A stretch of DNA of 64,000 bases from Gammaproteobacteria bacterium (GTDB taxonomy: Bacteria > Pseudomonadota > Gammaproteobacteria > Burkholderiales > Gallionellaceae), in the NCBI GenBank assembly GCA_018820925.1, contig JAHJNJ010000024.1, positions 49,188 through 113,187 on the forward strand, in the 5' to 3' direction. The position numbers and the translations under genes were made by a program. This document shows positions 44,912 through 56,199 of the stretch, in pieces. A model generated the notes under the pieces. The model worked only from the letters and a program-made list of their open reading frames with translations. It ran no database searches and was not told the origin of the DNA. Each line of letters opens with the position of its first letter. Within the stretch, counting starts at the first letter, position 1.

Positions 44912-45670
44912 ATGGAACCGCAACACTTGCAGGCAGGACAGGGATGGCAATGGATCAAGCAGGGCTACGCGCTGTTCATGAAAGCGCCGCTGCTATGGAT
45001 CGTTTTGATCGTGATCTGCTTCGTCGCCGGCGCGCTCTTGTCTGCCGTCCCCATCGCCGGCGATATTCTCACCAGCCTGCTGACGCCCGCCGTGGTGGTC
45101 GGACTCATGACGGGCTGCCGTGCCCTGGAGCGGGACGACGCGCTGGAACTGGCGCACTTGTTCAGCGGTTTTAAACAACGTACCGCGCAACTGGTTTCCC
45201 TGGGCGGCATTTCGATCGTCGCGCAATTGCTGATCCTGGGTGCGATGATGGCTGCAGGCGGCTCCGCACTGGTCGGCATCCTGATCAGCGGACAGCAACC
45301 GCAGGATCCGCAAGTACTCATACAGGCAATGGTTGGCGGCGGATTCGCCGTGCTGCTCGGGCTGGTGCTGTTCAGCATATTGATGATGGCAATGCAGTTC
45401 GCGCCGATGCTGGTCTTTTTCCACAAGGTTGCGCCGGTCGAGGCACTCAAGCTCAGCTTGCGCGCATTCCTTGCAAACATCGGACCGATGCTGGTATACG
45501 GTGTCGTAATGATGCTGTCGGCTGTGTTGGCCACGCTCCCGGTATTTCTCGGATGGCTGGTATTGCTGCCCGTCGTTTTCACTTCGCTCTATGCCTGCTA
45601 CTGCGATATTTTCCCGCCGCAACCCGAAGTTGCCGCCGCCACGGGTAATGAAACCGGCACAGATGTTTGA
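44912..45670 (+). CDS. BPSS1780 family membrane protein, first copy
   Basis: A 252-residue inner-membrane protein with about six helices and the family pattern GWQWIKQGYALFMKAPLLW, ELAHLFSGFKQR, PMLVFFHKVAPVEALKLSL. GGGAGG precedes ATG 44912; an ATG at 44894 would add six residues. The family has no known function. The next gene encodes a paralogue (WTWVKQGYQL, ELTHLFEGFQKY, APMLVFFNDMQPIDAM), so the pair arose by tandem duplication. Confidence 0.85.
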   Translation: MEPQHLQAGQGWQWIKQGYALFMKAPLLWIVLIVICFVAGALLSAVPIAGDILTSLLTPAVVVGLMTGCRALERDDALELAHLFSGFKQRTAQLVSLGGISIVAQLLILGAMMAAGGSALVGILISGQQPQDPQVLIQAMVGGGFAVLLGLVLFSILMMAMQFAPMLVFFHKVAPVEALKLSLRAFLANIGPMLVYGVVMMLSAVLATLPVFLGWLVLLPVVFTSLYACYCDIFPPQPEVAAATGNETGTDV

Positions 45671-45721
45671 CCGCGCACTGCACTGCCGCGAAAAATCGTC
45701 GACCAATGAACTGAGAAAGTA

Positions 45722-46501
45722 ATGGAAATACAGAAACTGAACGCCGCACGCGGCTGGACCTGGGTAAAACAAGGTTATCAACTCATCATGCGCAACCCGC
45801 TGATGTCCGTCACCCTGGCGCTGATCTGCGCGTTGGCCCTGTTCACCGCGCTCCGGATGCCGGTGCTCGGTCCGTTGCTTGCGGTGTTGCTGATACCGAT
45901 TGTGATCGCCGGCTACATGCGTGTCTGCCGTGCGCTGGAAGAAGAGGAAGAGATCGAATTGACGCATCTGTTCGAGGGCTTCCAGAAATACGCCGCGCGT
46001 CTGGCTGCACTCGGCGGTTTCCTGATACTGGGGATGCTGTTCTCCTCGATGGCAATGGTCATGGCCGGGGGTGAAGCGCTGCGCACCCTGCTGGAAAACG
46101 TCAACACCGCCAACGATCCGCAGCTGCTGATCGCCGCCATGATGACTCCCGGATCGGGAGTGACATTCAGCCTGCTCGTCGGCATAGCGCTGGTTTGCTT
46201 GCTGATGCTGGCATTTCAATACGCACCCATGCTGGTGTTCTTTAACGACATGCAGCCGATTGACGCGATGCGCACCAGCTTGTCCGGCTCCCTGCGCAAC
46301 CTGGTCCCGTACACCGTGTACAACATCATCCTGCAGGTCGTCGCACTGGCGCTCGGCATTTTGCCCTACAACATCGGGATGATTGTCTTGCTGCCGCTCG
46401 GTCTCACCTCGCTGTATGTGAGTTACCGCAACATTTTCCCGTTCGCGCATGAACTTGCCGCGATCGAACCAGTTCCAAATAATCAGGAGATTCAATCATG
46501 A
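45722..46501 (+). CDS. BPSS1780 family membrane protein, second copy
   Basis: A 259-residue membrane protein paralogous to the preceding gene, with the same order of helices and conserved loops. It overlaps the next membrane protein gene by 4 bases. The C-terminal tail after the last helix is short and polar. Function unknown. Confidence 0.85.
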   Translation: MEIQKLNAARGWTWVKQGYQLIMRNPLMSVTLALICALALFTALRMPVLGPLLAVLLIPIVIAGYMRVCRALEEEEEIELTHLFEGFQKYAARLAALGGFLILGMLFSSMAMVMAGGEALRTLLENVNTANDPQLLIAAMMTPGSGVTFSLLVGIALVCLLMLAFQYAPMLVFFNDMQPIDAMRTSLSGSLRNLVPYTVYNIILQVVALALGILPYNIGMIVLLPLGLTSLYVSYRNIFPFAHELAAIEPVPNNQEIQS

Positions 46502-46992
46502 AATATGAAAATGCCACTGTTGCCGAAGTCAAACTGGCGCAATCCCCGCACAACCTGTTCATCTCCGGTGTATTCCTGTTCAACCTGTTGGCGACGCCCG
46601 CCGTGCTGGCGCTGAAGATCGGCATGATCGGGCTGCTGATCCCGCTGCTGCTGTCGGGCTTGCTCATCGCCTACATCTACCTGCGCAGCCGGAAAACCAC
46701 CACCTGGTTCGTGGACATGCACTGGAAGGTTGCCTTCGCGCGCAGCAAGTTGCTGATGCTGGGATACACCATCTCGGCGACGCTGATCTTCCTGGCCTGG
46801 CTGATCAGCATCTCCACCAAGGACCACAACATGAGTCACATCATCTGGACGGCACTCACGCGCGTCGCGCTGATGCCGACCGTGATCATGGTACTGGTCA
46901 CCTGCGTGATGGAATTCGGCGCTTTCGCACAGGCGGGCAAGCGCGAAGTGCCGGACAAACTGGCGGCAAAGTTCCCGCCGCTTGCCGCCTAG
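46498..46992 (+). CDS. Small membrane protein linked to BPSS1780 genes
   Basis: A 164-residue protein with about four hydrophobic helices (residues 22-38, 40-60, 88-106, 118-140). Its ATG overlaps the stop codon of the second BPSS1780 gene, so the three membrane genes are co-expressed. A stretch of polar residues around 62-80 (SRKTTTWFVDMHWKVAFARS) would be a cytoplasmic or periplasmic loop. No family recognised. Confidence 0.75.
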   Translation: MKYENATVAEVKLAQSPHNLFISGVFLFNLLATPAVLALKIGMIGLLIPLLLSGLLIAYIYLRSRKTTTWFVDMHWKVAFARSKLLMLGYTISATLIFLAWLISISTKDHNMSHIIWTALTRVALMPTVIMVLVTCVMEFGAFAQAGKREVPDKLAAKFPPLAA

Positions 46993-47337
46993 TTACTGTT
47001 GCCTGAATTCCTCGAAGGCATGCATCACCTCGCCCGCATACATCAGTGACGGGCCGCCGCCCATGTATACCGCGACAGCCAGCACCTCGTTGAGCTGTTC
47101 GCGGGTGACGCCCAGACGAACCAGCGTGCGCACGTGATAGGCGATGCAGCCCTCGCAACGCGTCGCCACCGCGATGGCGGTGGCGATCAATTCCTTGTCC
47201 AGCGCCGAGACTGTCCCGGCAGTCATCGCCGCCTTCGACATCGCATCGAAGCCGGTCATGGTCGCTGCCGCTTCCTTGCGAAAGGTCGCCAGCGGCGGGT
47301 TCAGGTGCTGGATGAGTTCCTTGAATGACTTGCTCAT
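46993..47337 (-). CDS. Carboxymuconolactone decarboxylase/AhpD-like protein
   Basis: A 114-residue AhpD-fold protein with the thiol motif CEGCIAYHVRTLVRLG (C-x2-C-x3-H) typical of alkylhydroperoxidase-like members, so a peroxide-reducing or disulfide-exchange role is more likely than lactone decarboxylation. ATG 47337 follows GGAAAG. Its stop codon abuts the stop of the convergent membrane protein gene. The substrate is unknown. Confidence 0.9.
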   Translation of the reverse strand: MSKSFKELIQHLNPPLATFRKEAAATMTGFDAMSKAAMTAGTVSALDKELIATAIAVATRCEGCIAYHVRTLVRLGVTREQLNEVLAVAVYMGGGPSLMYAGEVMHAFEEFRQQ

Positions 47338-47383
47338 GAATCTTTCCTCCGATCGTTCAATCAAACTTGCCGTTCCAATTATT

Positions 47384-48001
47384 TCAGGGTGAGATGACAA
47401 ACACCGCCGCCTGGCCCTGTGTGCCGGCAGCATCTTCAAGATTCCATATCGTGCAATCGGCGATCATGAAACGCCTGCCGCTTTTGGCGATGCGCATGCC
47501 CGAATAGCCGTCGATGTAACCCTGCTCCGCCACTTTCCGCAGCGCCTTCTCGCGCGATTGCTGCGCCATGGGTTCGGCCGAGAGCCGCGAGGGCAGGCAC
47601 GTGAACTCGTCGAAATCCATCTCGAAACAGCGCAACGCATACTCGTTGCCGTAGAAAAAGATGGGATCGGCTTCGGTGCCGTGCGCGACGATGGCGAAGG
47701 GTGCATTCCAGAGAACCTCGCGCAAGGCGGCCATCCTTTCATCCCCTCCCCCTTGCAGGGGGAGGGTTAGGGTGGGGGTAGAAACATCGGATTCAGCCGA
47801 CTCTACCCCCACCCGTGCGTGTGTTGTTGGCGCTTCAGCGCCGTACAACCACGGCCTACCCCTTGCGGGTGCAGCCTTCCCCCTGCAAGGGGGAAGGAGC
47901 CAGTCTTCGATCAGCGCCTTCCCGACCACCCTTTGATAGCTCTCGACGAGCATGCACAGGCGCGCGTCCAGCGCCGCATCAGATGGCAGAAAGCTTGGCA
48001 T
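47384..48001 (-). CDS. MEKHLA domain protein carrying an in-frame repeat
   Basis: A 205-residue PAS-like MEKHLA-domain protein. The family core is seen as LREVLWNAPFAIVAHGTEAD, PIFFYGNEYALRCFEMDFDE, SAEPMAQQSREKAL and YSGMRIAKSGRRFMIADC. The N-terminal helix (LVESYQRVVGKALI) is separated from the core by about 50 residues encoded by a TACCCCC-family repeat with an extra insert. Without them the protein would be near the usual 150-155 residues. The domain probably binds a small ligand; its function is unknown. The start lies 23 bases inside the uvrD gene. Confidence 0.85.
   Translation of the reverse strand: MPSFLPSDAALDARLCMLVESYQRVVGKALIEDWLLPPCRGKAAPARGRPWLYGAEAPTTHARVGVESAESDVSTPTLTLPLQGGGDERMAALREVLWNAPFAIVAHGTEADPIFFYGNEYALRCFEMDFDEFTCLPSRLSAEPMAQQSREKALRKVAEQGYIDGYSGMRIAKSGRRFMIADCTIWNLEDAAGTQGQAAVFVISP
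47741..47897. repeat. TACCCCC-family palindrome with insert, inside MEKHLA gene
   Basis: Outer arms CCCCTCCCCCTTGCAGGGGG and CTTCCCCCTGCAAGGGGGAA, inner arms GGTGGGGGTAGA and TCTACCCCCACCC. An extra segment of about 60 bases containing GGCGCTTCAGCGCCGTACAA sits in the right half. The whole unit keeps the minus-strand frame open. Confidence 0.88.
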
Positions 48002-50153
48002 ATTCGAGTGCGAGCCATTTGCTGCCCGCGCGTTTGAAGTTGACCTGCACGCGTCCTTCGTTGCCGCCGCCCTCGGTATCCGTCACCACACCTTCGCCGA
48101 ATTTCTGGTGAAAGACGCGCTGGCCGATGCGCCACACCGAGTCGGGCGAAACATGCGGCGGCGGCGCTGCCGCGCTGGCCGCGAATGCATTCACATAGCT
48201 GTTCGTTTCATAGCTGCCGGTTGCGAATGTCCTGCGCGCGCTCACTTTGGGCGTAATCCAGTGCAGCAGTTCTTCCGGCAATTCGCGCAGGAAACTCGAC
48301 ACCCGTCCGTAATGCGTCTGCCCGTGCAGCATGCGGCTTTGTGCGAAAGTAAGGTAGAGGCGGCGGCGCGCGCGCGTGATCGCCACGTACATAAGGCGGC
48401 GTTCCTCGTCGAGATCACCATTGTCTATGCTGTTCTGGTGCGGGAACAGGCTTTCTTCCAGCCCGGTGATGAACACGGTGTGGAACTCCAGGCCCTTGGC
48501 GGCATGCACCGTCATGAGGTGCAACGCGTCTTCGCTGTCGCCCGCCTGGTGCTCGCCCGACTCCAGCGAAGCGTGGGTGAGGAAGGCGGTAAGACTGTCG
48601 TCCTCGTTTTCATATACGAACAGCGTCGTTGCGTTGATGAGTTCGTTCAGGTTTTCCAGCCGTTCTTCCGCTTCGCGTTTCTTGGCGATGCTGCTCTTCT
48701 CGGCCTCGTAATGCGCCACCAGCCCGCTGTGTTGCAACACGTGCTCCATGATCTCGGGCAGCGCCAGGTTCTGCGTCCCGCTGCGCAACGACTCGATGAG
48801 GCCGACGAAGGCAGTGACCTTGCCGCCTGCCCGCGCCGCCGCATCCCATAGTGTCGTGTTATTGATACGCGCCGCTTCCTGCAGCTGCTCGATGCTGCGC
48901 GCGCCGATGCCGCGTGTGGGGAAGTTGATGATGCGCAGCAGCGCATTGTCGTCGTCGGTGTTTTCCATCAGGCGCAGGTAGGCCAGCGCATGCTTGATTT
49001 CCTGCCGTTCGTAGAAGCGCAGGCCGCCGTACACACGATACGATAGCCCGGCCGATACCAGCGCATGTTCCAGCACACGCGACTGCGCGTTGGAACGGTA
49101 CAGCAACGCGATCTCGGAAAGGCGGATGCCTTCGCGGTTAAGCTGCCTGATCTCGTCAACGATGAAGGCGGCCTCGTCCACGTCGGTGCCCGCTTCATAT
49201 ACGCGGATGGATTCGCCCTTGTCCGCATCGGTCCACAGATTCTTGCCGAGGCGATTGCGGTTGTGTTGGATGAGCGCGTTGGCGGCTTCGAGGATGTTGC
49301 CGTGCGAGCGGTAGTTCTGCTCCAGCTTGATGACGCTTTCGACATGGAAATCGCGCAGCAGCTCCTGCATGTTGCCGACGTTGGCACCACGGAAGGCGTA
49401 GATGGACTGGTCGTCGTCCCCGACGGCGAAGAGTGCATTGTTCTGCCCGGCCAACAGCTTCAGCCAGCGGTATTGCAGCGGATTGGTATCCTGGAACTCA
49501 TCCACCAGAATGTGCTTGAAACGTTCCTGGTAATGTTCGCGCAACGCTGTGTTTCTGGACAGCAATTCAAAGCAGCGCAGCAACAGCTCGGAGAAATCCA
49601 CCACGCCTTCGCGCTGGCATTGCGCGTCGTATTCGGCGAACACTTCCACCTTGCGCCGCGTGTAAGGATCATAGGCTTCCACCTCCGAAGCGCGCAGCCC
49701 CTGTTCCTTGCTGCCGCTGATGAAGTTCTGCATTTCGCGCGGCGGGTATTTCTCGTCGTCCACGTTCATCGCCTTCATCAGGCGCTTGATGGCGGAAAGT
49801 TGGTCGCCGGAGTCGAGGATCTGGAAGGTCTGCGGCAGGTTGGCCTCGCGGTGATGCGCGCGCAGCATGCGGTTGCACAAGCCGTGAAAAGTGCCTATCC
49901 ACATGCCGCGCGTATTGATGGGCAGCATGGCGGTCAGGCGCGTCACCATCTCCTTCGCCGCCTTGTTGGTGAAGGTCACCGCGAGAATGCTGTGCGGGCT
50001 GGCTTGCCCGGTGCTGATGAGCCAGGCGATGCGCGTAGTCAGTACGCGCGTCTTGCCGCTACCGGCGCCGGCCAGGATCAGCGCGGATTGGGCGGGAAGT
50101 TCGACGGCGGCACGTTGTTCGGGATTGAGACCGGCAAGCAGGGTGGAATTCAT
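47979..50153 (-). CDS. uvrD: DNA helicase UvrD/Rep family
   Basis: A 724-residue superfamily 1A 3'-5' helicase. Motifs are Walker A ILAGAGSGKTRVL, motif Ia AVTFTNKAAKEM, Walker B ILVDEFQDTNPLQY, motif III VGDDDQSIYAFRGA, motif IV KLEQNYRS and motif V LMTVHAAKGLEFHTVFITGL. The C-terminal end (VFHQKFGEGVVTDTEG to VNFKRAG) is the tudor-like tail of UvrD, which indicates UvrD rather than Rep. It acts in nucleotide excision and mismatch repair. ATG 50153 gives the usual MNSTLLAGLNPEQ. Confidence 0.95.
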   Translation of the reverse strand: MNSTLLAGLNPEQRAAVELPAQSALILAGAGSGKTRVLTTRIAWLISTGQASPHSILAVTFTNKAAKEMVTRLTAMLPINTRGMWIGTFHGLCNRMLRAHHREANLPQTFQILDSGDQLSAIKRLMKAMNVDDEKYPPREMQNFISGSKEQGLRASEVEAYDPYTRRKVEVFAEYDAQCQREGVVDFSELLLRCFELLSRNTALREHYQERFKHILVDEFQDTNPLQYRWLKLLAGQNNALFAVGDDDQSIYAFRGANVGNMQELLRDFHVESVIKLEQNYRSHGNILEAANALIQHNRNRLGKNLWTDADKGESIRVYEAGTDVDEAAFIVDEIRQLNREGIRLSEIALLYRSNAQSRVLEHALVSAGLSYRVYGGLRFYERQEIKHALAYLRLMENTDDDNALLRIINFPTRGIGARSIEQLQEAARINNTTLWDAAARAGGKVTAFVGLIESLRSGTQNLALPEIMEHVLQHSGLVAHYEAEKSSIAKKREAEERLENLNELINATTLFVYENEDDSLTAFLTHASLESGEHQAGDSEDALHLMTVHAAKGLEFHTVFITGLEESLFPHQNSIDNGDLDEERRLMYVAITRARRRLYLTFAQSRMLHGQTHYGRVSSFLRELPEELLHWITPKVSARRTFATGSYETNSYVNAFAASAAAPPPHVSPDSVWRIGQRVFHQKFGEGVVTDTEGGGNEGRVQVNFKRAGSKWLALEYAKLSAI

Positions 50154-50186
50154 GTGCGGATTATCCCACACGACAGCAACATCCCC

Positions 50187-50552
50187 TCAGGTCCGATTCT
50201 TGTATTCCGTATATTTTTTTGAACTGCCACGGACTTGGTCTGCCGGGTATTTTTGAGCGTTCAGTACCAGCTTCTTGTCGACGGCGGCAACCAGATCCAG
50301 TTTCAGCTTTTCCGCCAGGCTGATGAGATAGACCTGAATATCCGCCAATTCCTGCTCGACTTCGGCGAGTTTTTCCGGGGACAGGTTGCTGCTTTGCTCT
50401 TCGGTCAGCCACTGGAAATGCTCCACCATCTCGGCAGCCTCGACGATGAGCGCCATCGACAGGTTCTTGGGTGAATGGAACTGATCCCAGTCGCGCTCGA
50501 CGACAAATTGGCGCACTTTCTTCTTGATCCGATCAAAATCCGTTTCAGCCAT
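50187..50552 (-). CDS. MazG-like nucleotide pyrophosphohydrolase
   Basis: A 121-residue all-helical NTP pyrophosphohydrolase. Metal ligands are in EAAEMVEHFQW (ExxE) and ELADIQVYL (ExxD), the iMazG/dCTPase-like (RS21-C6) pattern. It would clean up non-canonical or excess dNTPs. The start ATG 50552 is preceded by GGGGAGC; an upstream in-frame ATG at 50585 is less likely. It is 33 bases from the uvrD start on the same strand, which fits a DNA-maintenance pair. Confidence 0.88.
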   Translation of the reverse strand: MAETDFDRIKKKVRQFVVERDWDQFHSPKNLSMALIVEAAEMVEHFQWLTEEQSSNLSPEKLAEVEQELADIQVYLISLAEKLKLDLVAAVDKKLVLNAQKYPADQVRGSSKKYTEYKNRT

Positions 50553-50635
50553 TGTGGCTCCCCTATGCGCTGTTAATCGTTTCATTGTGGCGGAGTGCCC
50601 TGACTAAATCAATTTCATTGCTCAATTTCTTCAAC

Positions 50636-50668
50636 AAAAAAACGGGGAAACTTTTCCGCTTCCCCGCC
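50636..50668 (-). terminator. Rho-independent terminator of prkB
   Basis: On the minus strand GGGGAA and TTCCCC pair around GCGGAAAAGT-like loop sequence and are followed by GTTTTTTT. It lies 24 bases after the prkB stop codon. Confidence 0.88.
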
Positions 50669-50691
50669 TGTTGCCAACTTCTTCTTGTTGT

Positions 50692-51588
50692 TTATTTTTG
50701 CTTCTTCTTGTTCTCGATCATGTCATGCATGATGGGCGCAAGGATGATTTCCATCGCATGGCTCATCTTGCCGCCGGGCGTCACCAGCGTATTGGCGCGT
50801 GACATGAATGAATTGGGGATCATTTGCAGGTAGTAGGGGAAATCCACGCCCTTGGGATCGCGGAAGCGGATGACCACAAAGCTTTCGTCCGGCGTCGGAA
50901 TGTCGCGCGCGATGAAAGGATTGGAGGTGTCCACCGTGGCCACGCGCTGGAAGTTGATGTGGGTGCGCGAGAACTGCGGGGTGATGTATTTCACGTAGTC
51001 CGGCATGCGGCGCAGGATGGTGTCCACGGTCGCTTCGGCGGAATAGCCGCGTTCCTTCTTGTCGCGATGGATCTTCTGGATCCATTCGAGGTTGACCACC
51101 GGCACCACGCCGATGCCCAGGTCCACGTACTTGCCCGCATCGATACCTTCATCTTCCACCAGGCCGTGCAGCCCCTCGTAGAACAGCAGGTCGGAATTCT
51201 CTTCGATGGATTCCCAAGGCGTAAACACGCCCGGAACCAGGTCGGTCTTGCCGAAATGCTTGTTGTGCAACTCCGCCTCTTCTTCGCTATGCACGTAGTA
51301 GCGGCGTTGGCACATGCCGGTATCGCCGTAGGTCTTGAACATTTCCTCTATCTTCGAAAAGTGATTGGCTTCGGGACCGAAGTGGCTGAACGAATAGTTG
51401 CAGTCCAGGGCGGCTTCGGCGACGGCGGCACGGAATGCCGCGCGATTCAGGCTGTGCAGGCTGTCGCCTTCGACAACGGCCGCTGTGATGCCTTCGCGGC
51501 GAAAAATATTCTCGAACGCCAGTTTGACGGTGGTGGTGCCGGCGCCGGACGAACCGGTGACGGCGATTACGGGATGTTTAAGGGACAT
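50692..51588 (-). CDS. prkB: Phosphoribulokinase
   Basis: A 298-residue bacterial-type phosphoribulokinase, which makes ribulose 1,5-bisphosphate for RuBisCO. The P-loop GSSGAGTTTVK, the substrate region VEGDSLHSLNRAAF, the RRYYVHSEEEAELHN segment and LLFYEGLHGLVEDEGID match the proteobacterial PrkB family. The start at 51588 gives MSLKHPVIAVTGSSG. No other Calvin cycle gene is nearby, so it is a solitary locus, as in several chemolithoautotrophic betaproteobacteria. Confidence 0.96.
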   Translation of the reverse strand: MSLKHPVIAVTGSSGAGTTTVKLAFENIFRREGITAAVVEGDSLHSLNRAAFRAAVAEAALDCNYSFSHFGPEANHFSKIEEMFKTYGDTGMCQRRYYVHSEEEAELHNKHFGKTDLVPGVFTPWESIEENSDLLFYEGLHGLVEDEGIDAGKYVDLGIGVVPVVNLEWIQKIHRDKKERGYSAEATVDTILRRMPDYVKYITPQFSRTHINFQRVATVDTSNPFIARDIPTPDESFVVIRFRDPKGVDFPYYLQMIPNSFMSRANTLVTPGGKMSHAMEIILAPIMHDMIENKKKQK

Positions 51589-51695
51589 ATGCCACTCTCC
51601 TGAACAATATGAATAAATTTTATGGTGGCTGATTTTAGCAGAAGCCACACTATGCCGCTAACAGGTCGCCGTGTTAATGCCCATTACCGATATAA

Positions 51696-54343
<2,648 letters not shown>

Positions 54344-54344
<1 letters not shown>

Positions 54345-54847
54345 TGACAAAAGCGACGCGCGCCCTTTTATTGCTGACGGCACTGACGCTTGCCGCTTGC
54401 GGCTTTCACCTGCGCGGCAGCAACCTCAAGGATATCCAGTTCGCGTTCAAAACGCTCTACCTGAAAGCGCCGGGTGAAACACCTTTCGTCGCTGATTTGC
54501 GGCGCATCCTGAAAGCCAACAATATCGAGTTGACGAACGCTGCCGACCAGGCTGACCTGGTGCTGGATGTGGTCTCCGAACAAGCCAGCAAACAGATCCT
54601 TACGCTGTCCGGCGCCGGTCGCGTTCAGGAGTATCAATTGTTCTACCGTGTCTTGTTGCGCGCCTACGACAACCAGCAAAACGACTGGCTGCCTGCCGAG
54701 GAGATTTCTTTGTCGCGCATCCTTCCCTATGACGATGCACAAGTGCTCGCCAAAGAGCAGGAAGAGGCGGCGCTTTACAAAGACATGCGCACCGATGCCG
54801 TGGGCCAGGCCGTGCGCCGCCTGAACCGGGCAAAACCCCAGCAATAA
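54344..54847 (+). CDS. lptE: LPS-assembly lipoprotein LptE
   Basis: A 167-residue outer-membrane lipoprotein with lipobox LAAC (Cys19) followed by GFHLRGS, the LptE signature. The rest (YQLFYRVLLRAYDNQQNDWL, EEAALYKDMRTDAVGQAVRR) fits the fold that plugs the LptD barrel and guides lipopolysaccharide to the cell surface. Its order between leuS and holA is the common proteobacterial one. Confidence 0.95.
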
Positions 54848-54856
54848 TATATTGAC

Positions 54857-55870
54857 ATGAAAATTTCCAGCGAAGACCTGCCGCAGCATTTGTCCAAGGG
54901 GCTGGGGTCGCTGTATGTCATTCACGGCGAGGCGTTGCTGCTCGCCATCGAGGCGGCGGATGCCATACGTTCCGCCGCGCGCGAAGCGGGATTTGGCGAG
55001 CGCGAAGTGCTGATCGCCGAACAGGGTTTCAAATGGGCAGAGTTGCGCAACAGCGCGCAAAGCATGTCGCTGTTTTCCTCGCGCAAGGTGATCGACCTGC
55101 GCATCCCGTCCGGCAAGCCCGGCGTGGAGGGGGCGCAGGCGCTGCAAGACCATTGCGCGCACCTTGATCCGGACACACTCACGTTGATTTCTCTGCCGCG
55201 TCTCGATGGCACGGCCATGAAAAGCAAATGGTTTACCGCACTGGAACAGCACGCGACAGTTGTCAGCGCCGAGGAAGTCTCGCTCAGCGCACTGCCCGCC
55301 TGGATCGCAGCACGCATGAAACGACAGGAACAGTCCGCCGATGCGGACACGCTGGCATTTCTGGCACAACGCGTGGAAGGCAATCTGCTGGCAGCCTTTC
55401 AAGAAATACAGAAACTCGCTTTGTTGTTCCCCGCCGGACCGCTGTCTTTCGATCAGGTGAAGGACTCGGTGATGGATGTCGCGCGCTATGACGTATTCAA
55501 ACTGTCGGAAGCCATGCTGGCCGGCGATGCCGAACGTTACGTGCGCATCCTCGACGGATTGCGTGCCGAGGGCACTGCAACCGTGCTGATCCTGTGGGCA
55601 ATTGCCGAAGATATCCGCACGCTGGCAAAAGTCTCGCGTGCCATGCAGCAAAGCGGCAATCTCTCCGGCGCATTGCGCGATGCACGTGTGTGGGGTGTCC
55701 GGCAGAAACTGGTGGAACGCGCGGTACGGCGCTTCACACCTAAATTCGCGGAGCGCGCATTGCGTCAGGCGGGACAGATCGACCGGCTGGTGAAAGGATT
55801 GCGCCAGGGCGATGTGTGGGATGAGCTGTTGCAACTGGGTGTACGTTGCGCGCGGGCTGGTGCCAGATGA
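54857..55870 (+). CDS. holA: DNA polymerase III delta subunit
   Basis: A 337-residue clamp-loader delta subunit. The N-terminal part (LYVIHGEALLLAIEAADAIR, VLIAEQGFKWAELRNSAQSM) is the AAA-like domain without a Walker A, as expected. Then comes AFLAQRVEGNLLAAFQEIQK (lid) and the C-terminal collar helices. It opens the beta clamp. The stop overlaps the cutA ATG in an ATGA. Confidence 0.95.
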   Translation: MKISSEDLPQHLSKGLGSLYVIHGEALLLAIEAADAIRSAAREAGFGEREVLIAEQGFKWAELRNSAQSMSLFSSRKVIDLRIPSGKPGVEGAQALQDHCAHLDPDTLTLISLPRLDGTAMKSKWFTALEQHATVVSAEEVSLSALPAWIAARMKRQEQSADADTLAFLAQRVEGNLLAAFQEIQKLALLFPAGPLSFDQVKDSVMDVARYDVFKLSEAMLAGDAERYVRILDGLRAEGTATVLILWAIAEDIRTLAKVSRAMQQSGNLSGALRDARVWGVRQKLVERAVRRFTPKFAERALRQAGQIDRLVKGLRQGDVWDELLQLGVRCARAGAR

Positions 55871-56199
55871 ACGAGGTGTTGCTGGTCATCACCAACCTGC
55901 CGGATCGCGCTGCCGCGGAACGCATTGCGGAAACGCTGGTCACAGAACGGGCCGCCGCCTGTGTGAACATAATGGCCGAATGCACATCAATCTACCGTTG
56001 GCAGGGCAAGATCGAACAGGCCAGCGAAGTGCCGCTTCTGATCAAGACCACGCGCGCGGCTTATCCACAACTGGAAAGTGCCCTGCGCAAGTTGCATCCG
56101 TATGAAGTGCCGGAGATCATTGCGTTGCCCGTCAACGCCGGTTTGCCGGAATATTTGAACTGGGTCGCGCAAGAGACCGCTCCGAAGAAAGAATCATGA
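55867..56199 (+). CDS. cutA: Divalent cation tolerance protein CutA
   Basis: A 110-residue CutA1-type trimer-forming protein: VLLVITNLPDRAAAERIAET, ERAAACVNIM, SIYRWQGKIEQASEVPLLIK, HPYEVPEIIALPV. CutA is linked to copper tolerance, mostly by its position next to dsbD; its biochemistry is uncertain. It overlaps both holA and dsbD by 4 bases, so the three are translated in series. Confidence 0.95.
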   Translation: MNEVLLVITNLPDRAAAERIAETLVTERAAACVNIMAECTSIYRWQGKIEQASEVPLLIKTTRAAYPQLESALRKLHPYEVPEIIALPVNAGLPEYLNWVAQETAPKKES

